Positions 37,859 to 51,334 of a DNA stretch of 64,000 bases are shown piece by piece; the first letter of the stretch is position 1, and the number at the start of each line of letters is the position of its first letter. The translations under genes and the position numbers were made by a program. The notes beneath the pieces are model-generated. The model ran no database searches. It worked only from the letters and a program-made list of their open reading frames with translations, and was not told the origin of the DNA. Origin of the DNA: Paramecium tetraurelia. Lineage: Eukaryota > Ciliophora > Oligohymenophorea > Peniculida > Parameciidae. The DNA is taken from contig NW_001799333.1 of NCBI RefSeq assembly GCF_000165425.1, forward strand, positions 62,001 to 126,000, given 5' to 3'.

Positions 37859-39793
37859 TCAAACTTTTTTAGGGATCAACTTATGAGAATATCTAGGCTT
37901 TGTAAATTAACTATAAAGCACGCATTAATTAGTCAAAATGGAGTATCTACATAAATGTATATAAATGACATACCTCCAAATATTTGAACTAGGAATATTT
38001 TCTTAAGTCTTTCCTCCAACTAAATATATAAATTGATAGTCATCACTAACGATTGCATCGGATTTAACAGTAGGACATATTAATTCTCCCATTTAATAAA
38101 ATTATTAATCGGTTTCATCGTATTTCTCAATTTATTTGATATATTTTTTGCCAGACCTTCCTCCGAAAATCCAAATGCCATCTGGAAGTGTCAAAGAAAT
38201 ATGGCTTCTTCTAGGATAATTAGGAGATTTGATTCTTTTCCATAGATTAGTTGCCATATCATATTTGAAACAACCTTACTCGTCAAACAAATACATAGAG
38301 TTTGGCTCATTACCTTGTACCAAGGTATGATTATAACACTTAATTGGAATAGATTACAAATTTTTAGTCTAATATGTATCTAAATTGATGAGTTGAAATA
38401 TGTCTTAGATTCCTTAATCTGTTTTGCCTCCTGAAATATATAGTTTATTTCCTATTTATTTTGATGCCAACCCACTAACCCCTTTAGTAAGTATAAGTTA
38501 AGAGATTTTAGATTATTTTAGATTTGGATCGTATGACTCACATAAGGCAGTTCTAATTCCTTCCTATTTCCCTCCTATCAATAGAATTTGATTTCCATGA
38601 TAGGCAATTTAAAATCCATAACGATTTGAGACCAAGAAGTCATGCTAAGTAGATTGCTTTGATTATATGTCAACTAATTCAATAAGATTTTATCTTTGAC
38701 CCTTCAGCAATCCCCCTATAATATAAAATTATGTTTGATTTTAGATTGGAATCTCCATCTATGAAATGGAATGTTCACTTAAGGATTACTTGTTACTAAA
38801 GAAATCATTGATAATTGATTATTCGGGAGAGGCTTTGTCTAAAATAGAACTTAAATCCGTTGGGATATCCAGAGTTATTTATTTGACTTCTGTTTTTCTC
38901 ATTTGCTACTTTGATGATTGCAAACTAAAATGAGGAGAACTATGTTAAGTAAACCCTTTTTTAGAGAATGGACTTGCTCTTGTGGTGTTAGGTTATTAGA
39001 ATAGTTTGGATGATACACGTTTGATTCTATAATCGGAGTCTCTTTCCAAAGTACACAAGATGTTAGAGATTGATTTAACGATATCGGAGGCATTTCTAAT
39101 TTACAATTGCTGATATTGAATTTTAGGGGCTTGGGATAAATTCTCATATTCGTTTTCAAGTTCTTTGATTGTCTTACAATTGATAGTGTAATATTCTCGA
39201 AACTTTTTTAACTGCTCATATCCAGAGGTATTTTATTAGTTGACGATGTTCTTTTCTAATTAGATTCCTCTTCCCTTATATTCATCAATGACACACTTTT
39301 ATAATAATTATTAAAGGGTACTTTCGAATCCTGTAAAGTCTATTAATGCTTCATTTTATGAACTTCAACTTATTCAATGAGTTCTTAAAATTTCATTTAA
39401 ACAATTTCAATAATTTAGGAGCACACTGAATTCAACGATTAAATTTAGACTTAAGACATTTTATGTATCTGAGTATTTTCTTTTTGAATTTGATCATCAA
39501 GATTATTGTAGTTTTTAATGATTTTTTGAACTTTTTACAATTGCTATTTATTTTACAAACTTATGTTATTCAAAGCCTAACTTCTAGAAATGATCATACT
39601 TTTTCAATTGAAATGATGTTTTATACTTTCAAGCTACATTTGATCAAACATTCCTAGCAGAGCAATTATTAAGTAGTTGTACAATAATCTAACTATTAAA
39701 CAAAAATAGTTTACTTGTGTAGATAAGCAAATGTTTAGGACAATTAAATTGATCGATTTCATCGCCAGAAAAGCATTCTTCCTCTGTGTCCAT
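37859..39793 (-). CDS. B-box / coiled-coil / Kelch-repeat protein
   Basis: A protein of about 600 residues. The N-terminus has a B-box-like zinc motif (FNCPKHLLIYTNYCTTTQQL then LCQECLIKCS) after a 26-nt intron is removed near 39700. A coiled coil follows (VQKIIKNYNNLDDQIQKENT), then a linker, then Kelch blades with the GG signature and spaced Tyr/Trp (IWIFGGRSGKKY, FIYLVGGKTQENIPSSNIWR). A 27-nt intron near 37950 precedes the last blade, which ends SHKLIPKKV. The layout resembles TRIM-like or Kelch adaptor proteins, but there is no RING. Not all introns were resolved. Confidence 0.75.
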
Positions 39794-39894
39794 CTTGAAT
39801 GCAAATTATTATTTTATATAATAACAATATACTTCAAAATTAAACAAAAAAATAAATGTATGATGATGATTTAAAATTAATATAAAAGTTGAGA

Positions 39895-42800
39895 TCAGTT
39901 TAATTTATTCTCATTTTGCTTTTATTTGTTCTAATACAAAAGGACATCATTCAATGTTAATGTTTAACATTTCTTCTTCAAAATAGATCTTGACACTCCT
40001 TATGGATCCAAAGAGGTTGATTGCATTCTGATAATAGAAGTAGGATTTGTTCCTGCAGGTTCATATACAACACCTTGCAAAGTAGAACTATTCTATGAAT
40101 TGTAATTCGTCAATCTGTATTTATTTGACTCCTTGAAATTCTGCATTATCTCCTCCTTGTTTTATTCGTCAATAGCTTAAGAAGCGTACAGCTTCTCTTC
40201 ATTCAACCCTTGTAACCCATCCTTTGTATGAACGCTGAATTATGATATGTACTCATATCTCTCATCACTTGATTATTCAGTATAATTCTAAAGTCCCCTT
40301 TTTGACTTTTCAAATATGTTAATTGTGTAAGATTTCCAAGTTTTAAAAATGATCAGCAAATGTAAATACTCCTGTAAGATGTTGAAATTCTAATAAGAGT
40401 ATTTGAAATCAAAAGATCCATCAATTGAATCAAATAACTTAATATCTCCCTAAGTTTACCCACTTTTCTATCTTTCCTTCATTTTCTCATTTAACTTTCT
40501 TTTCATAGCCATATCAAATAATTTCATCTCAGCCTTCCCTGCCTAAGTTCCATCCTTAAACACTTTATCCAAGAACGCAAATCTCAATGTTTCATATAGT
40601 AATTCATTGAAATTAACATAACTCCTTTTATCCCTAAAATGTAATAATAGATTACGCTCTAATCCTAAAATTAAATGCATCTTTCGCAGCATCCCATATA
40701 TTGTCTCCCTTCTAAGCCCCGAGTGGTTAATTCAGATCTAATAAAAATCTACCAATATATCTAGTGTGCATTTTGAGTCCCTTAGTATCGTATGTATAAC
40801 GGCACCAACAATTACAGAAATGATCGATATTCTCGACAAAGGTTTAAATCACATTCGTCGTAGTACTAAAAAAACCTATTATTTTATGAGTGTTTAAGTA
40901 CTTTCAAATTGATCAACCAAAGCTAATACAAATAGGTTCATTACTACTATATTGGATAGTAAATAGTAGGATAAAAAGTATGAATATGCCCATCCAGAAC
41001 CACATTGTTGGACATCATCTCGGCAATACATATTGGACCTACTACAATCAATAATTAGGGCTCTCCAATCATCTCCCGTTGTACATTTAAATAAGACTAA
41101 GGCAGCATTGATGAAATTCCTAAAGTTCAGGTAATACTCATCTATGGCTCTACCCTAAACATGTATATAGGTATCTATTTACTTTTGTGATATGACCAAA
41201 TAGACGGGTTCCTACCAGTGCATAAGTAGCCTGTATAGTTAATTATATGTAAAGTATTTTCACAAGTAAGGAGGATGTAAAGAACAAGACTCGCATCAAT
41301 CTCTAAAGTCCTTTAAATTCTTAGAATATCAGCAAGATCTTTATATCTCTACAGATCAAAAAGACTTTGGCTATGTAAATTATAAATTGATCCTATGAAC
41401 CATTCGTAAAAAGATGAAACCACCGTTTTTTCAAATCATACATGAAATCTGCAATTGATATGACTGTTATGATTAATTCGAACAATCTCCATCTTGAAGA
41501 CATATACCTGGTGACTCCATATGCCATAATCTTTATTATGCAATCAAAGGTGAATATGATAGCGTGCAATTGATATAATTAATTAGCTAAATTTCTAGTA
41601 TATTATGAGTGAATGTCAAATAGGAAACATAGTGCAATACTGTTTGTAACCAAAATACAATTGTATAAATACTTATAACTAAAATTATAGTATAAATTTT
41701 ACTATTTACTAAAGACTAACTTATAAGCCAATTTTCTAATAGTGGAATGAGGAGCATGAGAATAACCAGGTTTCTAATTGAGAACAATCGAGCAAATTTA
41801 TATAAATTGAGATTGGTCCTATGTTAAGTTTTTGTTTTCTATCTTTTTCGTAAATTTTTAAAATTCAGTAAATAACACACCAGTCAGAAAACCCATAAAA
41901 AACATAGCTCCTATGAAAATGAAAGTCACAAATAGTAAATAAGTGGCCCATTAAATTTTAAATGGAGAAGGTCCTGTACTTGAATTGCTGGCATTGTAAC
42001 ACACTTACATGATTTCCCCCCATGCATCTAATGAAGATATCATAGTTAATGTAAATAGTCCATTTACAAAATTATCGAAGTTATAAGGATGATTGATCCA
42101 CTGTTTATTTTACTTTTGGCACTCAGAATAACTGATATGAAAATTCATTAAATCCTCACAATACCCCATTTTCTTCTAGTATAAATGCATTGCAAACACA
42201 TTAAAGACCATAAACACAAATAGAATCACAGCTACTATATTGATTATCTAAATCAAGCTTTTAACCATCGCATTCTTTACACCTTAAACACTACCAAACA
42301 TATTCACCATCATTAGTGGTCTACAGAAAACTAAGTTACTACATATTTTACTTAAATGATGTGCCTATTTTAAAATAGGAGCTGAACTTATAAAACTCAA
42401 AAAGTATGCTGTAGTATAGGTCATATTAACCAGCTTCCAAAAATCCCTAAGGATAGTTCCTTCATTAAGGATAAAACCCTTTGCTATTATTTCAACTATG
42501 AATATGGCCAAAATCACAATGTTCTAAATCAATAGGATAACCTCGAAGTATTGATTCAAACTGGAGTCAAATAATTATTGGTTATTTGATAATTGAAAAT
42601 CAGACAGTATTTAGAATACTACAGATATGATTATGGTAACGTCATTTAAGAGTTTAAATGGTAAACTTTTAGAAATTCTATAACATATCTTTCTAAACCT
42701 ATTATTGTAAGAAAAAATAAAGCAAGAGTCAGCGCATTTAGTATCTTCGTAATAAATGAGTTCTATAATATTCAAAATAGTGTTTACAATATCTTTTTCT

Positions 42801-45800
42801 CTTTTTGATAAATAGTTTTTGAGATGTTTCTGGCAAATCTCTAATATTGATTTTGGCATGATGTTTTGATGAATGGGATTTCGTAGGTTGAGTACTTTAT
42901 TCCTTCACTCTAAAAATAACAAAGATCAAATACTATTCTTCTTCATTTTGTGTAATATTGTTATTTTAGCTATCAAATTAAATATTCTCCTATATTCCCA
43001 CTTTCCTTGCCAGAATCAAGGATTGATCTTGTTACTTTTCTACAACCCTCTCCAATTCAGAAGAGAAAGCATCCAATAATACTGCCATTACAAGACCATA
43101 GATCAGATAATTTATTGTAAATACGGTTATGAAATAGAATAGGATTCCTATCCAAGGTTGTTAAAATTTGATCACAACTTTTAACATACCAACAGCATCA
43201 TCATTTGTGCTGATGTTAAATATGGTCATCCAAGACTTTGCAAAACTCTTAAAAGAGTGTAATTATGATAAACTCTCATTTTCTTAGAAATTCTCAATGA
43301 AGAATTACATTCCCAAAATAGAAAATATCAAGATGATAGATAACATTAAAAACATTAAGCTCAAATATCTAGTAGATTAGATTATTTTATTACTTCTTAA
43401 ATGTGATCTTTGCAATTCTCATAATCCTGGTTACAAATTAATTATATTTGATAATTCTATATAATAAAATTGCATTAGTTGCTCTGAGTGCCTTTATTTC
43501 ACTTGCATAATTATCTTTTTATGGAATCTCAGTGGATATGATTATAATGTATATAATCTAAGTTATTATGACCATTGAGTCTAAGATGTTCTCTCCTTCT
43601 TATCCAAAAAGTACTTAAAATAAATGTTTATTATATACTAATGCCTTAGCTTATTAACTTCAAAGAAATCTGAACGATTAGTTAGAATGTCATATATAAA
43701 TTAATCTACTCTATAAGTTCATCATCTAAAAACCCAATTGAACATAGAACACAAAAACTCAACAAATTTGAAAAATCAAAAACTAAATTGATGAAACTAT
43801 TGTTTAACCACATTTTTATTTTTAACTAGAAAGACTTCCATAACCCAGTAAAGCCTATCATCCAAATATGAATTTCTTTAGAATTTAAAGATCTGAATAT
43901 TGACAGCAGACTTAGTTTTTTATTCTTGATGACATCAAGTAAGGAAATGTTTTGCTTAAATATTACATTATTCTTAATTTCCAATCTCTAATAAATAATT
44001 ACTTAATTCTTACACGATATTTCAGGTATTAAAAAAATAGAGAATTCAAATCCTCTGTATCTGGAATCTCTTGCTCATTTTCTAATGTTCTATTGATTAG
44101 AATAGACACAGATTCATAATTCCTTTTGACACCATTTAAAAAAATAAAGGGTTCTCCTTCCTAATACTCTGGAAATTCAAAAAAGAAGTCGCTCCTCTGT
44201 TTTTTTATTGTAAGCATAGTTTTTCTTTGGGATCTGAATTTCCTTTCAACACTAGATGATTTAGAAGATTGTCTCTTTGGAGATAGTATTTCTATTTCAT
44301 CGTTTCTTAATTCTTCAAATGTTTGAGATTATACCTATATTTTTCTTTTGGTTTTATTTATTGGTAAGATACTACTTCTAATCATCTTGTTACAAGTATT
44401 TTAGTACTATTTAAGGATTTCATCATCAAAATAGAATTGATGAATTTTTTTGGATCTAATTTTTTATAATTCTGTAACTAATTTTTTTTCCTTTAATAGG
44501 TATTCTTGTTTTTATCCTAAGACTTCGCTTTAAGAGTTTGAAACATAATCTTTGTATACCACTGACACTTTCCAACCTAAAACATCATGCGTTTATAATT
44601 AATGTAGAATATCCATTTCCTCTTCATTTGAGTTTTAAAATTAGAATGTCTATTCTAAAATTAATGATCTTTTCGGTAATATTATGTATCTCAACTTGCA
44701 CGATGACTTTATTTTACCTATAAAATTTGTTTTTTTTTCATCATTCAGCTCTTCCATTTCTCTTCTTTGTCGAGCTGAAAGTACATGAGCATATTACTTT
44801 TTTTTTTAAGTTTTTTCAATTTAACTTTTAGCAAATCTTTGAATTTTCTTTGCAGTACTCTTTGCAACAATTCTAGCTGATATTTAAGGACTCAAAATCG
44901 ATGAATTTCCGCCTTATTAGTGTAGGAACGGTTATTTCATTGTATAATTATTGATAATTTAGGATTAAGAGCTATCTTAAGATTATTATTATGTGTGAAG
45001 TTTAGCTCTTTATAGCACCTTTAATTTCTAATAAAGTCCTAAATCCTTTATAAATCTCAGATTAATTTCAATTTGATCATCCTACTCTTTTCTAACATCC
45101 TCTTGATCCTGCGAATAGTTGGCAACTATGTGTGAATAATATGTCTTCAAAATAGCTATAATCAAATTAAATGCAAAGAATCCAACTATGAATATCACAA
45201 ATACAAAGTATATCCAAGTCAATGGACTTTAAGTGTAAAGAGTAGGATACATCAAATCAGTCCAATTATCCATTGTAATGATTCTTATGATAGAAATGAA
45301 AGAATTAATGAAGTTATTAAAATTAGTTATTGGATCTGGAGCAAATATGATTGGAACGTTAATACATGTCGAGTAAATTGGACAGTCTAGCCATCCACAA
45401 TACTAATCAGACAATATAAGTCCTTCTTCTAAGTAAACACATTTGTTGTAAAACGCAGTTGCAAACTAATGAAGACCTATATTAGCAAAAAGAACACAAA
45501 ATATTAAGACAATCAACAAAGCTTCGAGCATGTATCTTAATGATTGAATAAGTGCTTTGAAAGTTAATTGCAATTATGAGGATAATTAACTTAAGAAAAT
45601 CAATACTCTTATTGCTCTTAAAGGCGAAAAGTCAAATGAAATCAGTCCATATGTTACTAACCCCAAAATCACTACATTTATCAAATCAAAAATATTCCAA
45701 AATTGACAGAAAAAGTTTACTATATTGTGGCCTGACACTCGTATACAAATTTCTAAAACATAGATTATAAAAAACACTAAATAACTATTTATTTATACCC

Positions 45801-46593
45801 TCCTGTTGTGTATCAAAAAATTCTTAATATTGCTCATAAAAATTGCCATAATATTTTGTTATTAATAAGATTATGTTTGTCGTAATTATAAAAAGCATCA
45901 CATATCTATATACTCTACTTGATATGATCATTTCGCAAATCTAAGATAGCAGCTCCAATAAAAGAACTATGTATTTTCTCAATTTCAAAAGGGGATAAGA
46001 ATCAAAATAATTATGGAAGTTATTCAAAATAGCTTCTATTCCTTGAGAATTTATCAATCTTAAATTGTAGTTGTCCTCGTAGACGTTCCTTCTTGATCGA
46101 ACATGATATTCATTCAAAATTTCTTGCTAACCTTATGACTTTACATATTCAGTTTAGTGATCTCTGATGTTTTCTTGACTTTTTTAGTTGTACCTATGGT
46201 ATAGAGAGGTGTTTTATTCATCATTTATTAGGCCCTCAAAAGATCGATATACTTTACTTTGTTCTTACTTTCGACCTATTCTACTTTCAAGTTCTATAGC
46301 ATCAATAAGCTATTTTTATTTGTAATCTTTACTTCGAAATTGAGAACTGACCTATTGATGTTTACTTCTTCATCTATTCCCTCGCAATAACTTTCATTTT
46401 GATTTTGAGTCAATTGAATTTCTTTTAAAGATGTAATGTAATTATTTTAAGTCTTTTATTCCCTTTTGCCTTATACCAAATAATTACCTCTTTGAAAGCC
46501 TCTTAGGTTTATTTGATCTACTATTCGCTCTAGGTCGCTTTTGCGATATGGCCTCATTAATTAATCCAAAAAATTAATCAGACTCTTCATCAT
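39895..46593 (-). CDS. Four-domain voltage-gated cation channel alpha subunit
   Basis: A 6.7-kb gene of about 2,150 residues with a cytosolic N-terminus of about 160 residues and four six-span repeats. Repeat I has a clear S3-S4 (FWNIFDLINVVILGLVTY, SPLRAIRVLIFLS); repeat II has S4 VTRIMRIAKITFKK. The four pore loops read TMDNW (45262-45276), TNDDA (43194-43208), SSLDAW (42020-42040) and TTGDDW (41065-41082). So Asp occupies each position held by Glu in typical calcium channels. Paramecium uses ciliary calcium channels of this class for the avoiding reaction, but whether this one is Ca, Na or non-selective cannot be told from sequence alone. Many small introns are present and were only sampled. 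Confidence 0.87.
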
Positions 46594-46939
46594 TTTTTGG
46601 TTTAATCCTGATTGCTTGCTTGTTAAGTGAAAGCTTTTTACCTACATTACATTGATAAAATAAGACTTTATATTATTGTGTAAATATTAATAAATTGTTC
46701 AATGAATTTACATTAAGAAAATTTAAATTCCATTAAATCTTGCTAGATATTTAAATTAAAAATCTTGCACCTATTAGGATCTTGATTATTGTCCTATATA
46801 TTACAAGATTTTACTTCTTAAATAAGTTTGCCCTTAAATTATAACATAAAGTATGGTATTAAAAAGATTAGGATTGAAAATCTAATTTGAATTATTGCAC
46901 ATAATCCAAAGCAAAAAGTGTTATTATTGCTATTTATTC
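46594..46939. other. Intergenic region upstream of channel gene
   Basis: About 350 bp of AT-rich sequence that must hold the channel promoter. No element is recognisable. Confidence 0.4.
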
Positions 46940-47266
46940 ATGCGTTTATTATAAATTGAATTAGGATTACTTTTAAGAAAAACTACTGTTTAATAAGCCA
47001 ATCCATATTTAAGATATAGAATTGTTGCTGATGAGTTAAATGATTATTGTTAAACAGAGACATTCATGTCTTATTCTTCAAAATATCTTATTCTATGTAA
47101 TTCAACTGAAACTAGAAAAGATTATAAATTTACAGTGAATGAAAATCTTTATTCCTAAATAATAGAACTTTTTAATTACATTAAAACTGTTCCTAAAGTA
47201 ATTAGATTATCAACCATTAGATCGCGAATTATGTATCTATCTCTCCCTTAATTTCTAAATTGCTGA
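46940..47266 (+). CDS. Small ORF, unknown
   Basis: A 108-residue frame (MRLLQIELGLLLRKTTVQQA to PQFLNC) open only in the ciliate code, with mixed hydrophobic and charged residues and no low complexity. It has no intron and no recognised domain. It may be a real small gene or the remnant of a larger one; the region around it (46.6-48.0 kb) has no other supported gene. Confidence 0.4.
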
Positions 47267-48075
47267 AATAATCGTGATTTTAAATCTTAAATAAGATTAG
47301 ATGATCTTATTTTTTACATAATAGGACTTAATCAACCAAGTGATCCTATCTGAACATCTAAAATAATAAAGTGAAAGATTCAACAAAATTAATTAAAAAA
47401 AATATAATTTACTTCAGTTTATTCTTTTAATGTTTTTCCTTGCAATTACTTAAATGGAATATTATAAAAAGGAGTTTTTGAATTTGCCTGCCTTATATCA
47501 TTTGATCTTTTAAATTCCATTTCAAATTTTAGCACTAATCAATAAATTATTCTACATTAGGTAGATTTTTTAAATTAATATTCTAATAAAATTTTCAAGG
47601 CATTAAATTTAAAAGCAGCAAATTGATAGAAAATTTCTAAAATAGTATTTACTTACAAGTAATTTATGATGATTAAATTATCACAATACTGAAATATAAT
47701 CTAAAAGTAATAATTCGCATAATTAATAATTGGAGACATAATGCTATTAGATTTTAACATTCTTATTTAAATAAAAATTATTGATTATTTGAGTTTGAGT
47801 TAATTATAAATTTATTATTCTAAACTTTATTTATTAAACTAATTGTTAGTTTCTTCTAAAAGACTAAAAAAAGAGGAAATTTAGATACAATTTATGTATT
47901 TTGTAGACTTCTAAAAGAAGTAACATTGTATTGATGTAGGTACAGTTTTTAATTATAATAAGAAATAGGGATGATGTTCTATTTTCAAAAAGGGATTGTG
48001 AGAAAAAAGGAAGAATAAAAGTAAATAAAAATTCGATAGAATGGTGATAACTTTTGAATGATATTATTGAATAGA
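47267..48075. other. Long gap without a supported gene
   Basis: About 800 bp. A minus-strand frame at 47.68-48.08 kb stays open for about 130 residues in the ciliate code (IISFKSYHHSIEFLFTFIL), but it is A/T-biased, has no family resemblance and abuts the stop of the next gene, so it is not called. Confidence 0.4.
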
Positions 48076-49286
48076 TCATGCTCCTTTGAGTTATGATTTA
48101 ACATAATCTTAAAATCTTGGTTAGTTGAGCAATTCTAAGGCTTGGTTGGCAGCATTGATTTCTTTGTTGTATTCTGCAACGGTTGAATTGTAGACATCGG
48201 TGGCAAAGGCAAAGTCATCGTTTTCAGCTTATAATTATCCGTTGAGGGTTGCTAAATCAGCATCGAGTTCATCGATGAGGTCAAGGGTTTATTCAATCTT
48301 GGCTAAATGGATTAGATATGTAAATAGTACTTGCGTTGGCTTCGATTTCAGCATTCTTGACAACGACAGCTCTTTAGAATTCAGCGTGTTCTTAGTTCAA
48401 TTAGACAACTTGGGCGTTGAAGTCGGTAACAGCTTAAGCTTCATCGGCTGTGATTTAGTTGAGAGAATCAACTAATTCAACTCTCAAGTTGTTGAAGGCG
48501 ACAATAATCTAGGAATGAGAAAATAGATTACGTCTCTGAGAGCACCTTGATCGGCGAAGTTGGATTCGACTGTGATTTCCAAAAGGACTTTGACGAAGAT
48601 TTGGAATTAGTTGTGCTTTTTCAAAGAGTTTTGGATTTTGGTGAGGTTCTTTTAAACTTCTTGATTTAAGCAAGAGATGGGGTAGCGATTGTGCTCAATA
48701 ATTAGAGGCATTCATCGATGGCACCAATAGCATCGTTGTGTTCGACGAACTTAAGCTTCAAAGGTCTCGTGATCGTTTTCTCTTTAGACTGTGGATTCTT
48801 GGAGTGTTCTTCTGTTTTAGGCGATGTTTTCTTATAATTATTCAAGTTAGGCAGCAAATCTATCTCTTTATGGGATGAGGACATTATCATAGAAATCGTG
48901 AGCGTTGAAGAGTTCTAAAAGGGATCAGAAACTATTGGTACCTCTTTCCTTGTCTTAGATTTCTTATTCAAGTCTTGCTACTTCTCTGTTATGAACGTCA
49001 GTTCTTCTGTTATATTCGTGATGGACTCCAGCTAATTCCTCTTCTAATTCACCAACCTTAATTATTAGTGATATGGGTTTACGAGTTTTTCAATTTCGCT
49101 GTTGAGTTCAGAGAGAATACCTCCGGTTGACATGTGGAGTTCGGCATAATTCAAAATGAACTTTCCCCAACCAGATGAGTGAATTTAAGCAAGAGCCTTT
49201 TAGTCTCTACTAGTCCAGATGGAGGATTAGACATTGATGGCTGTTGCACCAAGCACCAACAATACACAAAGAGTTAGTTTTAGCAT
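48076..49286 (-). CDS. Trichocyst matrix protein (two offsetting frame breaks)
   Basis: A matrix protein of 368 residues when read through. It has a signal peptide ([16 protein letters not shown]), the family Trp-containing start ([20 protein letters not shown]), the core [18 protein letters not shown] and the usual helical end ([20 protein letters not shown]). Introns are 26 nt (near 49060-49085), 27 nt (48914-48940), 23 nt (near 48520-48542) and 28 nt (near 48310-48337). An extra base in 48743-48750 (GTTCGTCG where GTTGTCG is expected) and a missing base in 48649-48662 (AAGAAGTTT where AAGAAGGTTT is expected) each break the frame. They offset one another; as written the protein would end early at a TGA between them. 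Confidence 0.85.
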
Positions 49287-49427
49287 TTATTGTAATTATT
49301 ATTGACATACGTCTGAGGATTATTTTGTGCTAAAAAATCGAAAAACGAATATTTATTTTCATATATAAAATATAAATAATTAATATTATTTTTAATGATC
49401 ACTCCATTAACATTTTGATGAATATAA

Positions 49428-50851
49428 TCATAAATCAATAAAACTCTTCTATTTACTCTTGGATCTCACAAATTCTTGCACATACTCTTCCTTGATTGAG
49501 ATTTCTCCAGTCTAAGGGTTGATCAGCACTCTTTTTTCATCGCAAAAGTAGGCAGCCGGAGTCAATTTTATAACACAATGTAAAGGTATATCCAGAGTGG
49601 GTACTTCTGGTATCTCATTTTGATGAAAGTAAGCATATAAGCATCTTAAAATGGCTTAGTGAGCTATGATCATAACTGGTTGTCTTGATCTTTCAATTCT
49701 CAAAGATCACAGGTTCAATTCTACTAATCAAATCTAAATATGACTCTCCTCTTGGATATCTATAACCTAATTTATTGATTTTTCTTTCCTAATAAATATT
49801 TATATTAACAAATGATTACTTAGAAATCACTGGGGAATTTCTATCCAATTTCAGTATAAGTCATTCCATCACAAATTCCAACGTTGATTTCATCCAATGT
49901 CTTAAGTTGCAATGGCTAGATTTCTAATTTGGATGCTACGACATCAGATGTGTGAACAGCTCTTCTCATTGTTGAGGTTAAGAATATGATCTCATTCTTA
50001 ACTTCCTTTATGGGGAATTCCTAGAAGAAGAAATCTGCCAACTTGTCTGCGTACATCTCGCCTAACTCTGATAAATCGGAATCTCCTCCTACTCTATCAT
50101 CAACATTGTACTGGCTCTCTCCATGTCTAGACAAGTAGATTGGTCTCGGGTAGGTATGCAGATTCATTATAAAGGATACGATCTTGGACAACAGAAAGCC
50201 ATAGACTTAATGAACTATAATCTAAGCATGGAAACATGTTTAGTACGTCTGTTCCGACGTTCATTGTCTTGATGTATGAGAGATCCTCATCGTCGGTTAT
50301 AGTTTCATAGATTTGCTCGTACATCTTGATTCTATTAAGGAAATCTATTGTTGCTTCATCAGAGTTCACGTTGCAATAATCTGGATTGTTGATCTTAGTC
50401 AGTCGGATATTATTTTAAATCACTTTAGAATCATTACAAATGGATTCAATCCACAGAGTTTGAATTCCATTAAAAGACGATTTCAAATCGCTTTCGATCT
50501 AATGTCTTCTTTCTCTTGTAATGTTTGTTCCATCTAATATCCCTACGTCTCCTCCGTTCTTAAGAAATTATATTAAATCTTATAATGCCATTTTTGCACA
50601 ATCATTCCTTGCTTTTTAAGCCTAAATTTACTTGTTATTTATAATACTTCTTCGTTTTGAGGATCAAAAAATTTAGAATTGCATTCAGTACCACAAATTT
50701 CTCGTCTGTAATTACCATTTATGAATACTCTGCTCTTGTAACCTAACCAATTGAAATAACGATTCAATTTCCGAGAAATATAAGTTTTCCCTCTAGCTGG
50801 CAAACCAACTGTACAGATGGCTATTTTTTAAGATCTATTGCATCCCTACAT
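49428..50851 (-). CDS. PFKFB: 6-phosphofructo-2-kinase / fructose-2,6-bisphosphatase
   Basis: A bifunctional enzyme of about 446 residues that makes and removes fructose 2,6-bisphosphate, the regulator of glycolysis. The kinase half has the P-loop IAICTVGLPARGKTYISRKL, then RVFINGNYRREICG and GGDVGILDGTNITRERRHQI. The phosphatase half has the histidine phosphatase signature PIYLSRHGESQYNVDDRVGG and the distal catalytic region MIIAHQAILRCLYAYF. Introns: 26 nt near 50650, 25 nt near 50225, 31 nt near 49800. One extra base in 49690-49701 (GAGAATTGAAAG, one A too many between EPVIFE and IERSRQPV) breaks the frame near the end. The N-terminus starts almost at the P-loop, shorter than animal forms. 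Confidence 0.9.
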
Positions 50852-50893
50852 ATTATAAAATTTTAAATAATTCTTAGCCTTAAAATAATTTTA

Positions 50894-51334
50894 ATGTTCA
50901 AGTGGTTCAATAAAGATAAACCATAACCTCCAACAAAACTCAATAAACCCTATCCTCAACTCTCCAGAGAACAAGCTCAAGAAATCCTTGCTAATTTTTC
51001 TTATAGAACCATGGCTGATCTCATTTATAAAGATGATTCCCATCCAGATCTGAACGTAGAATATGAGTAAAAAAAGTAAATTCAATTGAAAACTGAATGT
51101 CACATGGACGAACAAGGAAATCTGTATTTCAATTAAGAAGAGCAATTATCTTGGGTTGATGAGGATTCCCATTATGAGGAAGATGAATTAGACAAGCAAA
51201 TATACGAATAAATGTATGAGGAAATGTAGGAAGAACTACAGCAAAGAGGATAACGAGAACATTTCAGACCAATCACTGGTCCGGAAAACAATGATAATGA
51301 TGAGTGGGAAACTGATAGCGATGAACAAAATTGA
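50894..51334 (+). CDS. Acidic protein, unknown
   Basis: An intronless 146-residue protein. It starts MFKWFNKDKPQPPTKLNKPY, has a helical segment (SREQAQEILANFSYRTMADL), and becomes rich in Asp, Glu, Gln and Tyr toward the C-terminus, ending PENNDNDEWETDSDEQN. No known domain. The start is 42 bp from the divergent PFKFB start, so the two share a very short promoter region. Confidence 0.7.

Noticed and set aside
50225-50250. Possible extra base in PFKFB between the kinase and phosphatase halves
   Set aside because: A 25-nt GTACTA...CTTAG intron explains the frame change without an indel.
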